Below, in pieces: positions 32,779-44,724 of a stretch of DNA of 64,000 bases. The translations under genes and the position numbers were made by a program. Origin of the DNA: Ziziphus jujuba. Taxonomy: Eukaryota > Streptophyta > Magnoliopsida > Rosales > Rhamnaceae. The stretch covers positions 1,426,001-1,490,000 of the forward strand of contig NC_083389.1 of NCBI RefSeq assembly GCF_031755915.1. The letters run 5' to 3'. Numbering within the stretch: the stretch's first letter is position 1; each line of letters starts with the position of its first letter. The notes beneath the pieces are model-generated. The model was not told where the DNA came from and did no database searches. It saw only the letters and a program-made list of their open reading frames with translations.

Positions 32779-33401
32779 TGATACGAACCTAGGACGACCC
32801 GCTCCTAAACCCATATTATATTAGCCCGGATCTTTAATTAAGTTCAAGTTCTAATGGAATGGACCTCAACCCCTAACCAACCTGTGGTTAGAAACCTTGG
32901 TATAATGTAGACGCCACAATAGGGGATGGAAAACCTATTGTTAAGTCAAGCTAAAACAACCAATTCTCTAATGGTGTTTTAGGTGTTCTAAAAGAACAAA
33001 GAGATAATTAATCTCACAAGTATTTTCTCAATCAAATCAAAGTTTTTTTTATTATTGAAAAATAAGCCTTTAAATAGGCTTGAAAGAAACAAAACAAACC
33101 CTAAAAAATTAATTCAAAATCGGACTCCTATAGGAATTAGGAAACTTGACCGAATTCTAATATGTCCTAAACTAAGTTTCCTAAACTAAAATTGATTAAT
33201 TAATTCCTTTATTTTGAATTAGGAATTAATTAATTTACAATGAAAATAATAAAATAATAACTTTCCTAAACTTATTTGTCCAGAAAATAAATAAATAGAA
33301 ACTAAAAAGTAATGGTAGTTTCCTAAAACAAAAAGTAGAATAAAATAGGATTGGCACCCCAGCGGGTTGTCGGTTGTATGGGTTCGGGCGGATGCGCATC
33401 A
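32779..33401 (-). repeat. 3' LTR of element 4 (internally deleted)
   Basis: 623 bases against 1134 in the 5' LTR. About 500 bases are missing between AAAATAGGA and GGCACCCCAGCGGG, near 33350. In the aligned part I count roughly ten substitutions plus a 14-base indel. Confidence 0.88.
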
Positions 33402-33710
33402 TTCCCCTCCTCTTGAAAGGGATTTGTCCTCAAATCGAAGTCATCACCTACAGAAAAGGGAGACAAATCAGCAACATTTAAGGTAGCACTGACATTATAC
33501 TCACCCGGTAGATCAAGTTTGTAGGCATTATCCATCACCCCTCGGCATGAGTTTTGATTTCCTTTGTTCGGGAAATCTTTCCTTTCGTAAGTGCAACCAA
33601 ATCAATTCTCCTGGGTCAAACACTATTACAAAAAAATCTAGAAATACATGCTCATCTTTGCAAAAATCACGTTTTTCAATGTTAGCAAACAATCTTTCCT
33701 TTCTAAGAAC
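33402..33710 (-). pseudogene. RT-end to integrase-C-terminus fusion of element 4
   Basis: After the stop at 33711 the same frame continues as RT (VLRKERLFANIEKRDFCKDE, then HVFLDF) and then switches to the integrase C-terminus (VIVFDPGELIWLHLRKERFP). The junction HVFLDF|(F/V)VIVFDPGEL is the one found in elements 2 and 3. Confidence 0.8.
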
Positions 33711-36479
33711 TTACAAAACTTGCCTAAGTTGATCCACATGGTCATCCAAATTTCGGCTATATATTAGAATGTCATCAAAACAAACAACCACAAATTTACC
33801 AATAAATGGACGCATTACACGATTCATAAGCCTCATAAAAGTACTAGGTGCCTTGGATAATCCAAAAGGCATAACTAACCATTCATAGAGCCCATATTTA
33901 GTTTTAAATGTGGTTTTCCATTCATCACCTTCTTTCATTCTAATTTGATGATAACCACTCCTAAGATCAATTTTAGTAAACATGCAAGCACCATGCAACT
34001 CATCAAGCATATCATCTAACCTAGGAATGGGATGTTTATATTTAATGGTGATGTTATTTATAGCCCTACAATCATCCAACAAAACAGGTACAGCACATAG
34101 ACCTAAATTCTCACAAATATAACCTTTGTCAAGTAAATCACTTACCTGTTTTTGCAGCTCCTTTGTTTTTTCGGGATTGCTCCTATAAGCTGGTCTATTT
34201 GGTATGGCAGCCCCTAGAACAAAGTCAATTTGATGTTCTATCCCTCGAATAGGTGGTAGTCCACTTGGAATTTCATTTGGGAAGACATCTCCAAATTCTT
34301 TCAAAAGAGAAATCATTGAACTTGGCAATTCAAGTTCTTCAAAGTTAGTTTGATCATTAAAATAATTTTCTTTATAAATCATGACCAGCAAAGGTTTCAT
34401 ACACTCAATAATCTTATTAATATCCCCTAAACTCAAATAAAAATTGTTACTTAACCTTTCTTTTCTTTCTTTCTTATTTTCCCCCTTGGATTGGCGCAAA
34501 CCTTCGGATTTCCCTTCCTTCTCCAAGCTCTCGGGTTTGCCACTTTCTTTTCCCTCTCTTTCAGCTTTCCCTTGATCTTTCCACTCAATATGAACCTTAG
34601 AAACCTTAACTTGGTCAGCAACCTCAATCTTACCTTCTTGAAAGGATGGTGAAGCCGTTGGTGCCATACTTGCTTTTTCCTTGAGCTTTTCGGCTTCTCT
34701 ACTTTGTTGCATTCGTAAATGGTCTTTGTAAACCTCTTTAGGAGATAATGGTTCCAGCTTGACCTTCTTCCCTTTAAACCTGAAAACAATACTATTTTCT
34801 CGACCAAAATGAGTAGCATCTTTATCAAATTGCCATGGCTTACCTAATAGTATATGTCCAGCAATCATGGGTACAATATCACATAAAACTACATCTTCAT
34901 ATCTACCTATATTAAATTTTACTTTGGCTTGTTTATTCACTTTTATTTCACCACTATCATTAAGCCATTGTAATCTATAAGGTTCTGGATGTTTAATAGT
35001 TATTAAGCCTAATTTATCAACTACAATGTTACTAATTACATTTGTACAACTTCCACTATCAATAATCATACTACAAATCTTACCTTGAATTTCACATCGG
35101 GTGTGGAAGATGTTCTCTCTTTGAATTTCATCCTCATCTTTGTATGCAGCAAGTACTCTCCTAGAAAGCAAGTTTAATTTAGCATTGGATGCTTGCAACG
35201 TTTCGGGTTCATCCTTCAAGTCCTCCTCCTCTTGATTGGCTTCATCCTCACTTTCTTCACTTTCCGATTCTAGCTCGTCATTGCCCTTTAACACCATGAT
35301 TCTTCTATTCGGGCATTGGCTAGCAATGTGTCCTCCTCCCTGGCACTTAAAACACACAACATCATGAGTTCTAGAAGGTTTAGGATCTAATTTTACCTCA
35401 TTCTTTGGTTCTTGGACAGATTCAGTTCTAGTCTCCTTCCTTGGCCAGTTTGAACTTTCTTCTTTGACTTTCGGCTTTGGCTTGCTTTCATAGATGGGAT
35501 TGTTCCTCCAGCCACTTGAATTGGACCTTCCACTGTTGGAAACACCTCCAAACCATGATCTTACACCCCTCCTCTTGAATTGATGCTCTAATTTAATAGC
35601 CACAGGCAACATCTCCTCCAATTCCACATATTGTTGCAATTCTAGTTGATTGGCTATTTCACAATTCAAACCACCAAGAAACCTTGCCATGGTTGCTTCC
35701 CTATCTTCATTCAAGTTCAATCTCATCATAAGCATCTCCATCTCCTTGTAATAATCCTCCACGGATCCATGTCCTTGAGATAAAGATTGAAGTCTTTGAT
35801 GCAGCAACCTATGATAGTGTGATGGTATGAATCGCTTCTGCATGGCTCCTTTCATTTGTCGCCATGTAGTAATCAAGTCATCACCAACTCCCCTTCGGGT
35901 GTTTTGCTCATTGGTCCACCATTGGAGTGCATAATGGCCAAACTCCATTGCTGCCAATTTCACCTTCTTAGCCTCCAAATAATTATGGCGGTCAAATATC
36001 ATCTCCATTTTTTCTTCCCACTCCAAATATGCTTCGGGGTCACTTTTTCCCATGAATGGTGGGATGTTGATCTTGACATTGCTAAGATTGTCATCTGTTT
36101 CTTCCCTCCTATATCTTCCACGGCCAGCTCTATCTTGGACAGCAAAGGTTTCGTCCATACCATCCTCAATGTCTCCACCGAATGGCTCCTCATTAAGTTC
36201 CTCTCTCGGTCTCTTGTGACCTCCTAGTCCTTGGCGTCGTCCTCCATGGAATTCTTGCCTATCTCTTGTGTTAGGAATTCTTTGGGAAACTTCGAGCCTT
36301 CCCATCCTTTGATTCACATGCTCAACTTGAGCACTAAGCTGCTGTATTGACTCCAAAACAGCTCTCATGTCCACTTGGTCTCCACTCCCGGTAGCTCGGG
36401 CATTGCCATGGAATGCTACAGACTCTTCCTCATTGATCCTCAAGGGTGGATCTCCTCTTCTTATTCTAGAATCTGCCAT
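33711..36479 (-). CDS. gag-protease-RT (partial) polyprotein of element 4
   Basis: The start is the ATG at 36479-36477 (MADSRIRRGDPPL), aligned with the gag start of element 2. It is open for about 920 codons. Gag has the capsid motif DPEAYLEWEEKMEMIFDRHN and the zinc knuckle CFKCQGGGHIASQC. The protease has an intact DSGS active site. The RT starts FGDVFPNEIPSGLPP and reaches the palm motifs (KIDLRSGYHQIRM, MPFGLSKAPSTFMRLMN, CFDDILIYSRN), then stops (VL, TAA at 33711). The RT thumb, RNase H and integrase core are missing, so no full replication is possible. This is the best-preserved coding region of the family here. Confidence 0.9.
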   Translation of the reverse strand: MADSRIRRGDPPLRINEEESVAFHGNARATGSGDQVDMRAVLESIQQLSAQVEHVNQRMGRLEVSQRIPNTRDRQEFHGGRRQGLGGHKRPREELNEEPFGGDIEDGMDETFAVQDRAGRGRYRREETDDNLSNVKINIPPFMGKSDPEAYLEWEEKMEMIFDRHNYLEAKKVKLAAMEFGHYALQWWTNEQNTRRGVGDDLITTWRQMKGAMQKRFIPSHYHRLLHQRLQSLSQGHGSVEDYYKEMEMLMMRLNLNEDREATMARFLGGLNCEIANQLELQQYVELEEMLPVAIKLEHQFKRRGVRSWFGGVSNSGRSNSSGWRNNPIYESKPKPKVKEESSNWPRKETRTESVQEPKNEVKLDPKPSRTHDVVCFKCQGGGHIASQCPNRRIMVLKGNDELESESEESEDEANQEEEDLKDEPETLQASNAKLNLLSRRVLAAYKDEDEIQRENIFHTRCEIQGKICSMIIDSGSCTNVISNIVVDKLGLITIKHPEPYRLQWLNDSGEIKVNKQAKVKFNIGRYEDVVLCDIVPMIAGHILLGKPWQFDKDATHFGRENSIVFRFKGKKVKLEPLSPKEVYKDHLRMQQSREAEKLKEKASMAPTASPSFQEGKIEVADQVKVSKVHIEWKDQGKAEREGKESGKPESLEKEGKSEGLRQSKGENKKERKERLSNNFYLSLGDINKIIECMKPLLVMIYKENYFNDQTNFEELELPSSMISLLKEFGDVFPNEIPSGLPPIRGIEHQIDFVLGAAIPNRPAYRSNPEKTKELQKQVSDLLDKGYICENLGLCAVPVLLDDCRAINNITIKYKHPIPRLDDMLDELHGACMFTKIDLRSGYHQIRMKEGDEWKTTFKTKYGLYEWLVMPFGLSKAPSTFMRLMNRVMRPFIGKFVVVCFDDILIYSRNLDDHVDQLRQVL

Positions 36480-36670
36480 GTTAGTAAAATACTGCAAGAA
36501 TAAAATAAATCCTCACAATATTCACTCCCTCATGTGTTTCACTCGTGTTTGCACACTAGTTTCGGCTTTTACCCTCTTTTAAGCTCTCACACTCTTGCCT
36601 TTTTCCACTCAATGAATTATCTCAAAGTTCTAATTAAAACACCCACAAAACAGCAATTAGATCACTAGTA
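36480..36670 (-). other. Leader of element 4, gag-proximal part
   Basis: Minus-strand counterpart of about 18439-18648 of element 2. It is noncoding and cut at 36670 by the solo LTR. Confidence 0.8.
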
Positions 36671-36675
36671 TGTTT

Positions 36676-37835
36676 TGATACGAACCTAGGACGACCTGCT
36701 CCTAAACCCGTATTATATTAGCCCGGATCTTTAATTAAGTTCAAGTTCTAATGGAATGGACCTCAACCCCTAACCAACCTGTGGTTAGAAACCTTGGTAT
36801 AATGTAGACGCCACAATAGGGGATGGAAAACCTATTGATAAGTCAAGCTAAAACAACCAATTCTCTAATGGTGTTTTAGGTGTTCTTCAAAGAACAAAGA
36901 GATAATTAATCTCACAAGTATTTTCTCAATCAAATCAAAGTTGTATTCTTATTGAAAAATAAGCCTTTAAATAGGCTACAAAGCCACGAAATAAAACCCT
37001 AAAAACAAAAGAAAACCAGCCACCACACATAAAGAAACCTAGTTGGCTGAAACTATACTTCCTTTCCTAATATAAGTTTGATTAATTAATTCCTTTATAT
37101 TAAATTAGGAATTAATTAATTTACAATGGAAAGAATAAAATAAAAACCTTGAAAGAATAAAATAAAAACCTTCCTAAAGTTATTTTTCCAGAAAATAAAT
37201 AAATAAAAGCCAAAAAGTAATGGTAGTTTCCTAAAACAAAAAGTAAAAACAAATTAGGAAACTAAAAATGCTAGCCTTTTTGATCAAGTTGACTTTGATC
37301 AATCTTTGACCTCTTTGAGCTTCAAATCAGCTTCTAGATGCTTTGTAGATGCCAAATAAGCTGAATATGAAGTCCCACACGTTGCCCATGCTTGGAAAAA
37401 TAAGAAAAGGCTAAAACAGTAAAATACAGTAAAGCCAGCAAGCAATACAGCAAATTCGGCCAAATTGTTGATGCTGTCCGTACAAGCCCTTTTTGATTGC
37501 ATTTGAGGCTGCTTTAACTTGATTCCATGACCTCTTAAGCATATGTATTGAACCCATAAAGCATTGGAACCATTTCATGCTTCTTGGACTCCAAAAATGT
37601 ACCAAAACCGTCACCCGGGCCCGTTTTGGCTTTTATTGCTTGTATGAGTAAAACAGGCCTTGGTTCTTTAGATATGACCAACTCCTCTTGAATATGACTT
37701 ATTCCTCGTATAAAGACCACAAGATTGTCCTTGAAATTCTTGGCTAGGGCTCTAGTGATCGGTCCCACCTTCATCCGTAACGGATCGGCACCCCAGCGGG
37801 TTGTCGGTTGTATGGGTTCGGGTGGATTCGCATCA
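36676..37835 (-). repeat. Solo LTR nested in the leader of element 4
   Basis: 1160 bases from TGATACGAACC to GGATTCGCATCA on the plus strand. It is flanked by TGTTT at 36671-36675 and 37836-37840. The joined flanks match the uninterrupted leader of element 2 (about 18425-18450), confirming the insertion point. Confidence 0.94.
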
Positions 37836-37840
37836 TGTTT

Positions 37841-38763
37841 TAATTAAACTTATCAACAAAGCAGTAGCAAAAAGTAGGCAATACCAAAAGAATCCAACAA
37901 ATCCTAATTTTTCGGCTTTCTAGACAAGAAAACACAAAATAATGGGAAAACGTTGGAACTTTTGAAAACTGCACCAGATGGTAGTGGATTATGAGTGCAA
38001 GAATAAAATTCCAGAAAAAGAAATTCAAATACGAACAAGAATCAAAGAGAACAAAATTATAGAAAAGTGTTGGTTGTTGTTCTTGTAATTCAAGTTTTGT
38101 ATCAATTTCTTTATCTAATTTTAATCCAAATAATTTAAGCACCCAAACTCCAAATATCCAGCAGCAAAAATAATTCTCCAGCAACTCAAATATTGAATAA
38201 ATAATAAAAAACCAGCAGCTCCAACAAATTTCCAGCAAACAAATCAAACTCCAACAAACCGAAATACTTTTTTTGTTTTTTTTTTTTATTCGGCTTTACC
38301 TTCTTTTTTTTTTTTTGTTTTTCACTCACAGAACATAAACAGCTGCAGTAGCAAGAATAATTACCAAAATTACAATTCCAACTCCAAAACAAACACCAAA
38401 CCTGTGATCTCCCAATTAAACACAAATGTGCACTTTTTTTTTTTTTTTATTAAATGTTGCCGCAAACTCTTTTTTTTTTTTTTTTGAATATATGAATGCA
38501 AATAATTAAGACTAACACAGCAAAGAAAAATCAACACAAACCAAATTAACAAGAACAATGATAAAAGACAACCAACAAACTAGGAAACAAAAATACGATA
38601 AAACTAGGAAATCCTAATTCAACTAGGAATGAATTTTTTTTTTCTTTTTTTTAAGATGCTGAACGTGTATAGGATGGATTTAACCTTAACCTAATGCTAA
38701 AATTTCAGAATAACACAAAAACAAATAAAGCAAATAAAGATAGATCAAACCTGAACAAAATTT
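37841..38763 (-). other. Leader of element 4, LTR-proximal part
   Basis: Inverted counterpart of 17490-18435, including long T runs (A runs on the element's own strand) near 38268-38310 and 38432-38483. Confidence 0.8.
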
Positions 38764-38778
38764 AGCTCTGATACCAAA
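38764..38778 (-). promoter_or_regulatory. Primer-binding site of element 4
   Basis: On the minus strand TTTGGTATCAGAGCT immediately follows the 5' LTR and is a tRNA-Met complement. Confidence 0.85.
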
Positions 38779-39912
38779 TGATACGAACCTAGGACGACCT
38801 GCTCCTAAACCCGTATTATATTAGTCCGGATCTTTAATTAAGTTCAAGTTCTAATGGAATGGACCTCAACCCCTAACCAACCTGTGGTTAGAAACCTTGG
38901 TATAATGTAGACGCCACAATAGGGGATGAAAAACCTATTGATAAGTCAAGCTAAAACAACCAATTCTCTAATGGTGTTTTAGGTATTCTCAAAGAACAAA
39001 GAAATAATTAATCTCACAAGTATTTTCTCAATCAAATCAAAGTTTTTTTTATTATTGAAAAATAAGCCTTTAAATAGGCTTGAAAGAAACAAAACAAACC
39101 CTAAAAAATTAATTCAAAACCGGACTCCTATAGGAATTAGGAAACTTGACCGAATTCTAATATGTCCTAAACTAAAATTGATTAATTAATTCCTTTATTT
39201 TGAATTAGGAATTAATTAATTTACAATGAAAATAATAAAATAAGAACTTTCCTAAACTTATTTGTCCAGAAAATAAATAAATAGAAACTAAAAAGTAATG
39301 GTAGTTTCCTAAAACAAAAAGTAGAATAAAATTAGGAAACTATAATACTAGCTTTTTGACTAATTTGACTTTGACCAATCTTTGACCTCTTTGAGCTTCA
39401 AATCAGCTTCTAGATGCTTTTTAGGATGACAAATAAGCTGAATATGAAGTCCCACACGTTGCCCATGCTTGGAAAAATAAGAAAAGGCTAATGCAGTAAA
39501 ATACAGTAAAGCCAGCAAGCAATACAGCAAATTCGGCCAAATTGTTGATGCTGTCCGTACAAGCCCTTTTTGATTGCATTTGAGGCTGCTTTAACTTGAT
39601 TCCATGAGCTCTTAGGCATATGTATTGAACCCATAAATCATTGGAACCATTTCATGCTTCCCGGACTCCAAAAATGTACCAAAACTGTCACCTGGGTCCG
39701 TATCGGCTTCTATTGCTTGTATGAGTAAAACAGGCCTTGGTTCTTTAGATATGGCCAACCCCTCTTGACTATGACTTATTCCTTGTATGAATACGGCAAG
39801 ATTGTCCTTGAACGTCTTGGCTTGGGCCCTAGTGATCGGTCCCACCTTCATCCGTAACGGATCGGCACACCAGCGGGTTGTCGGTTGTATGGGTTTGGGC
39901 GGATTCGCATCA
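38779..39912 (-). repeat. 5' LTR of element 4
   Basis: Complete LTR of 1134 bases, TGATACGAACC to GGATTCGCATCA on the plus strand. Confidence 0.92.
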
Positions 39913-39917
39913 AGGTT

Positions 39918-40016
39918 GGTTAGGGGTTGAGGTCTATTCCATTAGAACTTGAACTTAATTGAGATCCGAGCTAATATAATACGGGTTTAGGAGCAAGTCG
40001 TCCTAGGTTCGTATCA
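39918..40016 (+). repeat. 3' LTR of element 3, right remainder
   Basis: Continues the LTR cut at 32778: GGTTAGGGGTTGAGG through GTTCGTATCA. The GAAAC target duplication follows. Confidence 0.9.
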
Positions 40017-41995
40017 GAAACTTTGTTGACTTTATCATAAACCTTGATTTCGCTACGCTCAATAAGAACCCGGAATAGCAGAAATAGGTTTGTGTTCCAT
40101 TTCTAAAGTTAGGCATCTTTGCCCAACCATGAACTGTAGACGACTCTGCAGGGGGTTCCATTCCTTCTTACTTAACTTCTGGTCAACCTAACCTTAACGA
40201 GAAGAAGAGGATCTGCCAAACAACGGGTAACTCCACTTTGTATAGTTGCTGAGACACTGGCATTTTAGAAAAGGGAAGGGAACTTATCACTGAAGGAGGT
40301 ATTAGGAATGAAGGAGGTGGGAAGCTACCACTTTCGGAACACAAGCTTATCCTTGACTTTTTTTAGATCTTACCACTATTGAAATAATAAAAAAGGGTTT
40401 ATGGATGAAGTAATCAGAGTGACAAATGGTTACGATTTTAAAAATTAGATAAAATAAAGTCAGAAAGCGTCGGTTACCTTTTGAATCAAAGTACCGACGA
40501 GCCAAGTACTACGACCGTAGGAGGGGGGGGAGCAAAGCATTATAGATAGCTTCGCTTCCTCGTTGCTTCTTTTTGGTGACTAGCTCCTCCAGTGGGTGGC
40601 TTGCTTATTAAGCAAGCTACCTTCAGCACCGTAAAAACTCCTATCAATAATAGGCCAGAATGGTGGGGAAGGAGGCCCTCCCTACTTCAATGGAAAGGGG
40701 GGAATCACCGTTTCATAGCCAGTCCTCTCGCCCGACATGATCACGAACGAAGACATATAATTATGTAGATAGAAGGACGAAATGAACTAACCCACTTGTC
40801 CTGATCGGAATAATTGAAGAAAGAAAGCGAATAGTGGCCCCTTTTGCTAAGGGGCATCATTGGAGAACAATGTTAGAGATAGGGTGAGAACCTTTCGTTG
40901 GCTATGCCCTATCCCTCTCATGAGGTAGTTACTATATGTATTCGTGCTTCTTATCTTAAGTCAGATGTTGGAAGGGGAAGCTCTCCATAATATGAATACT
41001 CTTTCAGTCAAGTAATACCCCTTAGTCTTTATTATAGTATAACTAAGTAGCTAAGAGCTTCTAGTAATATAAAAACAAACGTAGGGATCGATTTGTTTTG
41101 CGTTAATGGGAGTTTGAGGGGCGTGTCTTCTATTTCCCTTATTAAGCAAGCCACACCTAATCGCCCTTGATGCCATCTTAGCGGTATCGATGTCCAATCC
41201 CCCTATTAAAAATTTTCAGTCAGCGAGTAAAAAACCTTCTTAGAAAAAATGCCTGCAAGTAGGTTAAGAACTACATGAGCACTTTTGACAGAAAAGCAGA
41301 AACGTCCTTCGTCCTCCACTCGCAGCAGAGTATGAGGATCTGGGATTTGAGAACACTGACTGATTGTACTCAATTGATGGGACTTTTACGGTATACCTAT
41401 ACCGACAGAACGAAGGCACGAGCCCCTACTAATAATCGAAGGCGATGGAGACCACAGCTCGATGTGAGTACAAACTGAGCTATACCACAAGGCTATAAGC
41501 ATTGAGAGCTAAGCTCAAGGAGCTCTCTCAAACAGGGAACTCGAAAGCCTAATGCGACGGTTCTATAGCTCACCTCAAAACCTAGAAAGAAAAAAGCCAA
41601 AAACCTCCAAAGAAAAGCTATTTAAGCTTTTAAGCCAAGGAGTAGAGTTTCAACTAAAAGGCCGGCCCGACTCGAAGTGAAGCACTATCTAGAAAGCCCA
41701 AGACAGGAGCTATTACGACTCAAGGAGGAAGTAGAATTCCTATATCCAAAGTAAAATCTTTACCTAGGCTAGGCCTAGGCCAGGGAAACAGAAACCAACT
41801 CTGCTTGAGTCATTAGAGGAGCTATTCCTGCATTTGTTAACTCTCGAGCTTCACGCAAACAAAATGGCATTGGTGTGCTGTAAAACATATCACATCAAAG
41901 GGATTGGGATTGCTATTGGAATTCACTAATCGGTATGAATGTATTCAACGCTTTACCATTAAAAGTAGGTCTATAACAACAACTAAGTTTTGAAC
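40017..41995. other. Mitochondrial-type nuclear insert, part C
   Basis: Resumes part B after element 3 (GAAAC, then TTTGTTGAC). Composition is the same, with motifs like TTAAGCAAGC, and there is no clear gene. A 67-codon frame at 41275-41478 is not recognised. The DNA changes to plastid sequence at about 41996. Confidence 0.6.
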
Positions 41996-42284
41996 CCTTT
42001 CTATCTTTATCCATGGATCCTTTACTCATACTCATTCAATTGGAAATATTGATTGATCCAATTTTTTTTTTAAAAAAATTATGTTTCGTAATTTCATAAT
42101 CCAATTTTTCAATTTCTAATTGACTCTTGGATACAAATCACGAGAATGTAAATTCTTCCTCAAATTTTTCATTGAAAGGTAAAGGATTTAATCCTTTTAA
42201 GAAATAAAGTTTTTGCTCGGAATGGAATATTAATCAAACTGAGAGACCCCTTAACTATTCGAGGGTTAATAGAATGAATCGTAC

Positions 42285-42307
42285 TTTTACCACTAAACTA
42301 TACATGC
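42285..42307 (-). pseudogene. trnG-UCC: trnG-UCC 5' exon (left copy), with intron part
   Basis: The minus strand reads GCATGTATAGTTTAGTGG; the right copy has GCGGGTATAG, so the acceptor stem is mutated. Group II intron sequence continues to about 41996 and is cut there; no 3' exon is present in this copy. Confidence 0.8.
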
Positions 42308-43353
42308 TCCAATCTGATTATTGTTTATAAATGGACTTTTGTCGAACAAGAAACTCGGGTGTCATCAAAAGATAGGATCAGAAAAAAATGTATTGTACAC
42401 GAATCCATAGTTTTGTTTTTTATTATATACATATTTTCACTTATTTTTTATTTCAGTAAAATATCAATAAACAAAAAAAAAAGAAAAAAAAATAAAGAAG
42501 ATAAGAAATCTCGCTTTGATTCTATATCAAAATTTGTCTTTTTATGACTTTTGTTGTTTCAATAACAAGCCTTTTTGTTTTGGTTTTAAATTAATTGCTT
42601 TCAAATTAAATAAATCATTTTATCTTATTAAGATTGAATAGCACAAAAGAGGCTCGGCCCAGCTAGGTACTGATCGAGCCAAGCCGTGGAAATAAAGGGC
42701 CTTTTCGGACTAAGTCAAATAGGGTTTTTTATTTTTTATTTATTATTAATAATAAATATTTTTTTCTCATTTTTTATATTTTTTCTTTTTTCTATTTATA
42801 TATTATATAAAATACAGAATATATCTATTAAACATATATTAATTATATACATATATTAATTATATAAATCTATTCAAAAAATCTAAAAAATCTATGTTAA
42901 ACACATTAACAAATATAAATTCCATTTTTATATTTGATTTATATTGGATTTTTAATATTTATTTCATTTATATTGGATTTATATATTGGACTATTGTAGA
43001 CTGTGTAGATTGGATTGTTGATATCTCTTTCAAGTCTTTTCTTTATACAAGACTGTGTAGAATTATATATAACATATATGCATACGTTTTATATACATTT
43101 TATACAATCTAATTATATAATATAAATGCTTTTATTTTATCTAAATGGTCTAAATTAAATGGTATAAATGGAATTTGATTCTATATCATTATCATTCCGT
43201 ATCTATTATATAAACTATTGTATATATATATATTATATATAATAAAATAATAAAAAATATAAAAAACGCTAAAGAAAAGAAAAAAAAATGAAGGGCTTTT
43301 TTCAAGCCTTATTTTTCGTGATGTAACATAGTAATTACATCCTTTCAATTGGG

Positions 43354-43441
43354 GGAAAGATGGCTGAGTGGACGAAAGCATCGGATTGCTAATCCGTTGT
43401 ACGAGTTTTTCGTACTAAGGGTGTGAATCCCTCTCTTTCTG
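43354..43441 (+). tRNA. trnS-GCU: trnS-GCU (plastid-derived copy)
   Basis: GGAAAGATGGCTGAGTGG, anticodon loop ATTGCTAAT (GCU), a long variable arm and an acceptor ending CTCTTTCTG. The T-arm reads GTGTGAATCC in place of GTTCGAATCC. It is probably not expressed from the nucleus. Confidence 0.85.
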
Positions 43442-43567
43442 TTTTCATCAATATCTTGTTCTTTTCTTTCAAATTTCTCGCGAGTTCAATGTGGAATAGA
43501 TAAAATCCTATTAAGCTAAGAACATTTTAAAATCAAGGGAGAAAAACCTTTTTTGTTTTGGTTTTTT

Positions 43568-43675
43568 TTCTTCACGTCTAGGACTACGCCGTGGGTTGTT
43601 AGATAGGAATCTGAAGATAAAGAGCGAAACAGAGAATATTACTACCGTGTAAATAAATAGTTTGAGAGTAAGCAT
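43568..43675 (-). pseudogene. psbI: psbI pseudogene
   Basis: 36 codons on the minus strand ([14 protein letters not shown], then RFLSNN), the length of photosystem II protein I. Several Gly codons have become Arg, Asp has become Asn, and the stop codon is lost so the frame runs on. The G-to-A pattern suits decay of methylated DNA. Confidence 0.8.
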
Positions 43676-44111
43676 TACACAATCTCTAAAATTATTTTCT
43701 AGGAAAAAAGAGAATAGATTCGTAATTTTATTTTAGACCGCATACCCTACTCTTTTTATTTTGTATTTTGACACCAAGAAATAAAGTTTTTTGTAAGAAA
43801 TAGAAAATGAAATTTTCAAAAAATGCATTTGATATATTTATAATATAAGTGGATAAGTGGAGTTTTTCATTGCCAAAAATGTTCTTGCATACCCACAATT
43901 TGACATTGTGAGTACTTTAATAAGGACTTTCAATGGAAAAAAGGTCATCATAAGGGAATAGGTTTATCCAAATTTCTCGCGGCTGTACAAAAATTTCAAT
44001 ATTGGAATCGAGAGTTCATACTCTAAAACCTATCTAATCTTATCAAGCTTTATGTTAGAATTTTTTTTTTCCGAATCAATCATGAATTTGGCTAGGACGT
44101 TATAAAAGATC

Positions 44112-44303
44112 TCATCGAAAACTTACAAGAACCTGCCAAACAAAAGCTAAGAGAAAAAATAACACAGGTATTACTAGCATAACATCCACGATTGGATTCA
44201 AAAAAGCGTAGGCCTTTTGGCAATTTGGTGATGAAAAAACTGTTTGAATAAAGGGTAGAATTAAGACAGATCCAGACCAAACTAAATATATTAAGAATAA
44301 CAA
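44112..44303 (-). pseudogene. psbK: psbK pseudogene
   Basis: The C-terminal part is clear ([20 protein letters not shown], then [12 protein letters not shown]). The N-terminal part ([11 protein letters not shown]) lies in another frame, so a frameshift divides the gene. The photosystem II subunit K transmembrane segment is recognisable. Confidence 0.8.
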
Positions 44304-44652
44304 ATATTTTGTTATTTTTGTTATTGAAGATAATTGTATTATTTTGATTGTGTTATTAATAAGTTGAGTTGTTGATAGAAGGGAAAATGAATAAAACTAA
44401 ATAAGATAGACCCTTCTTTGATTTGAAGTCTCCTAATAAAAAATCCATCAATTCTCAAATCAAAAGAGAATAGAATAAATCATACTTTCATACAGTATCT
44501 TAATTGAATTCTATGTAATGATCAATAAATTCAATTTAATTCTATATCGACACATATTAAAATTCTAGCAGCAATCTTTATATTTTATAGATATTTATAG
44601 AGTTGACGAACAACCAATTCCAATATTAGTGTTTATTAGGGTTGAATAGAAA

Positions 44653-44724
44653 TGGGGTGTGGTCAAGTGGTAAGGCAACAGGTTTTGGTCCCGCTATTCG
44701 GAAGTTCGAATTCTTCCGTCCCAG
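44653..44724 (+). tRNA. trnQ-UUG: trnQ-UUG (plastid-derived copy)
   Basis: TGGGGTGTGGTCAAGTGG with anticodon TTG and an end of CCGTCCCAG. C-to-T changes in the acceptor, D and T arms weaken the cloverleaf. 72 bases. Confidence 0.85.

Larger units (their letters stand above)
32779..39912 (-). mobile_element. Element 4: family-2 element on the minus strand, nested in the LTR of element 3
   Basis: It is flanked by AGGTT at 32774-32778 and 39913-39917. On the minus strand the order is 5' LTR (39912-38779), primer site, leader (interrupted by a solo LTR), gag-protease-RT (36479-33711), an RT/integrase fusion, and a 3' LTR (33401-32779) with a large internal deletion. RNase H and the integrase core are absent. 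Confidence 0.93.
30708..40016 (+). mobile_element. Element 3: internally deleted family-2 element, hosting element 4
   Basis: It is flanked by GAAAC at 30703-30707 and 40017-40021. The 5' LTR (30708 to about 31271, 3' half missing) is fused to the end of pol (about 31272-31747), followed by a 3' LTR split by element 4 into 31748-32778 and 39918-40016. gag, protease and most of pol are gone. The first base pair of the 5' LTR appears as TT in place of TG. Confidence 0.85.

Noticed and set aside
41275..41478. 67-codon frame in the mitochondrial-type insert
   Set aside because: No recognised family or motif, and the length is compatible with chance in DNA of this composition.
42359..43381. Small AT-rich frames between trnG and trnS
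   Set aside because: This is the known gene-free plastid spacer; the frames are Ile/Tyr/Phe/Lys-rich chance products.
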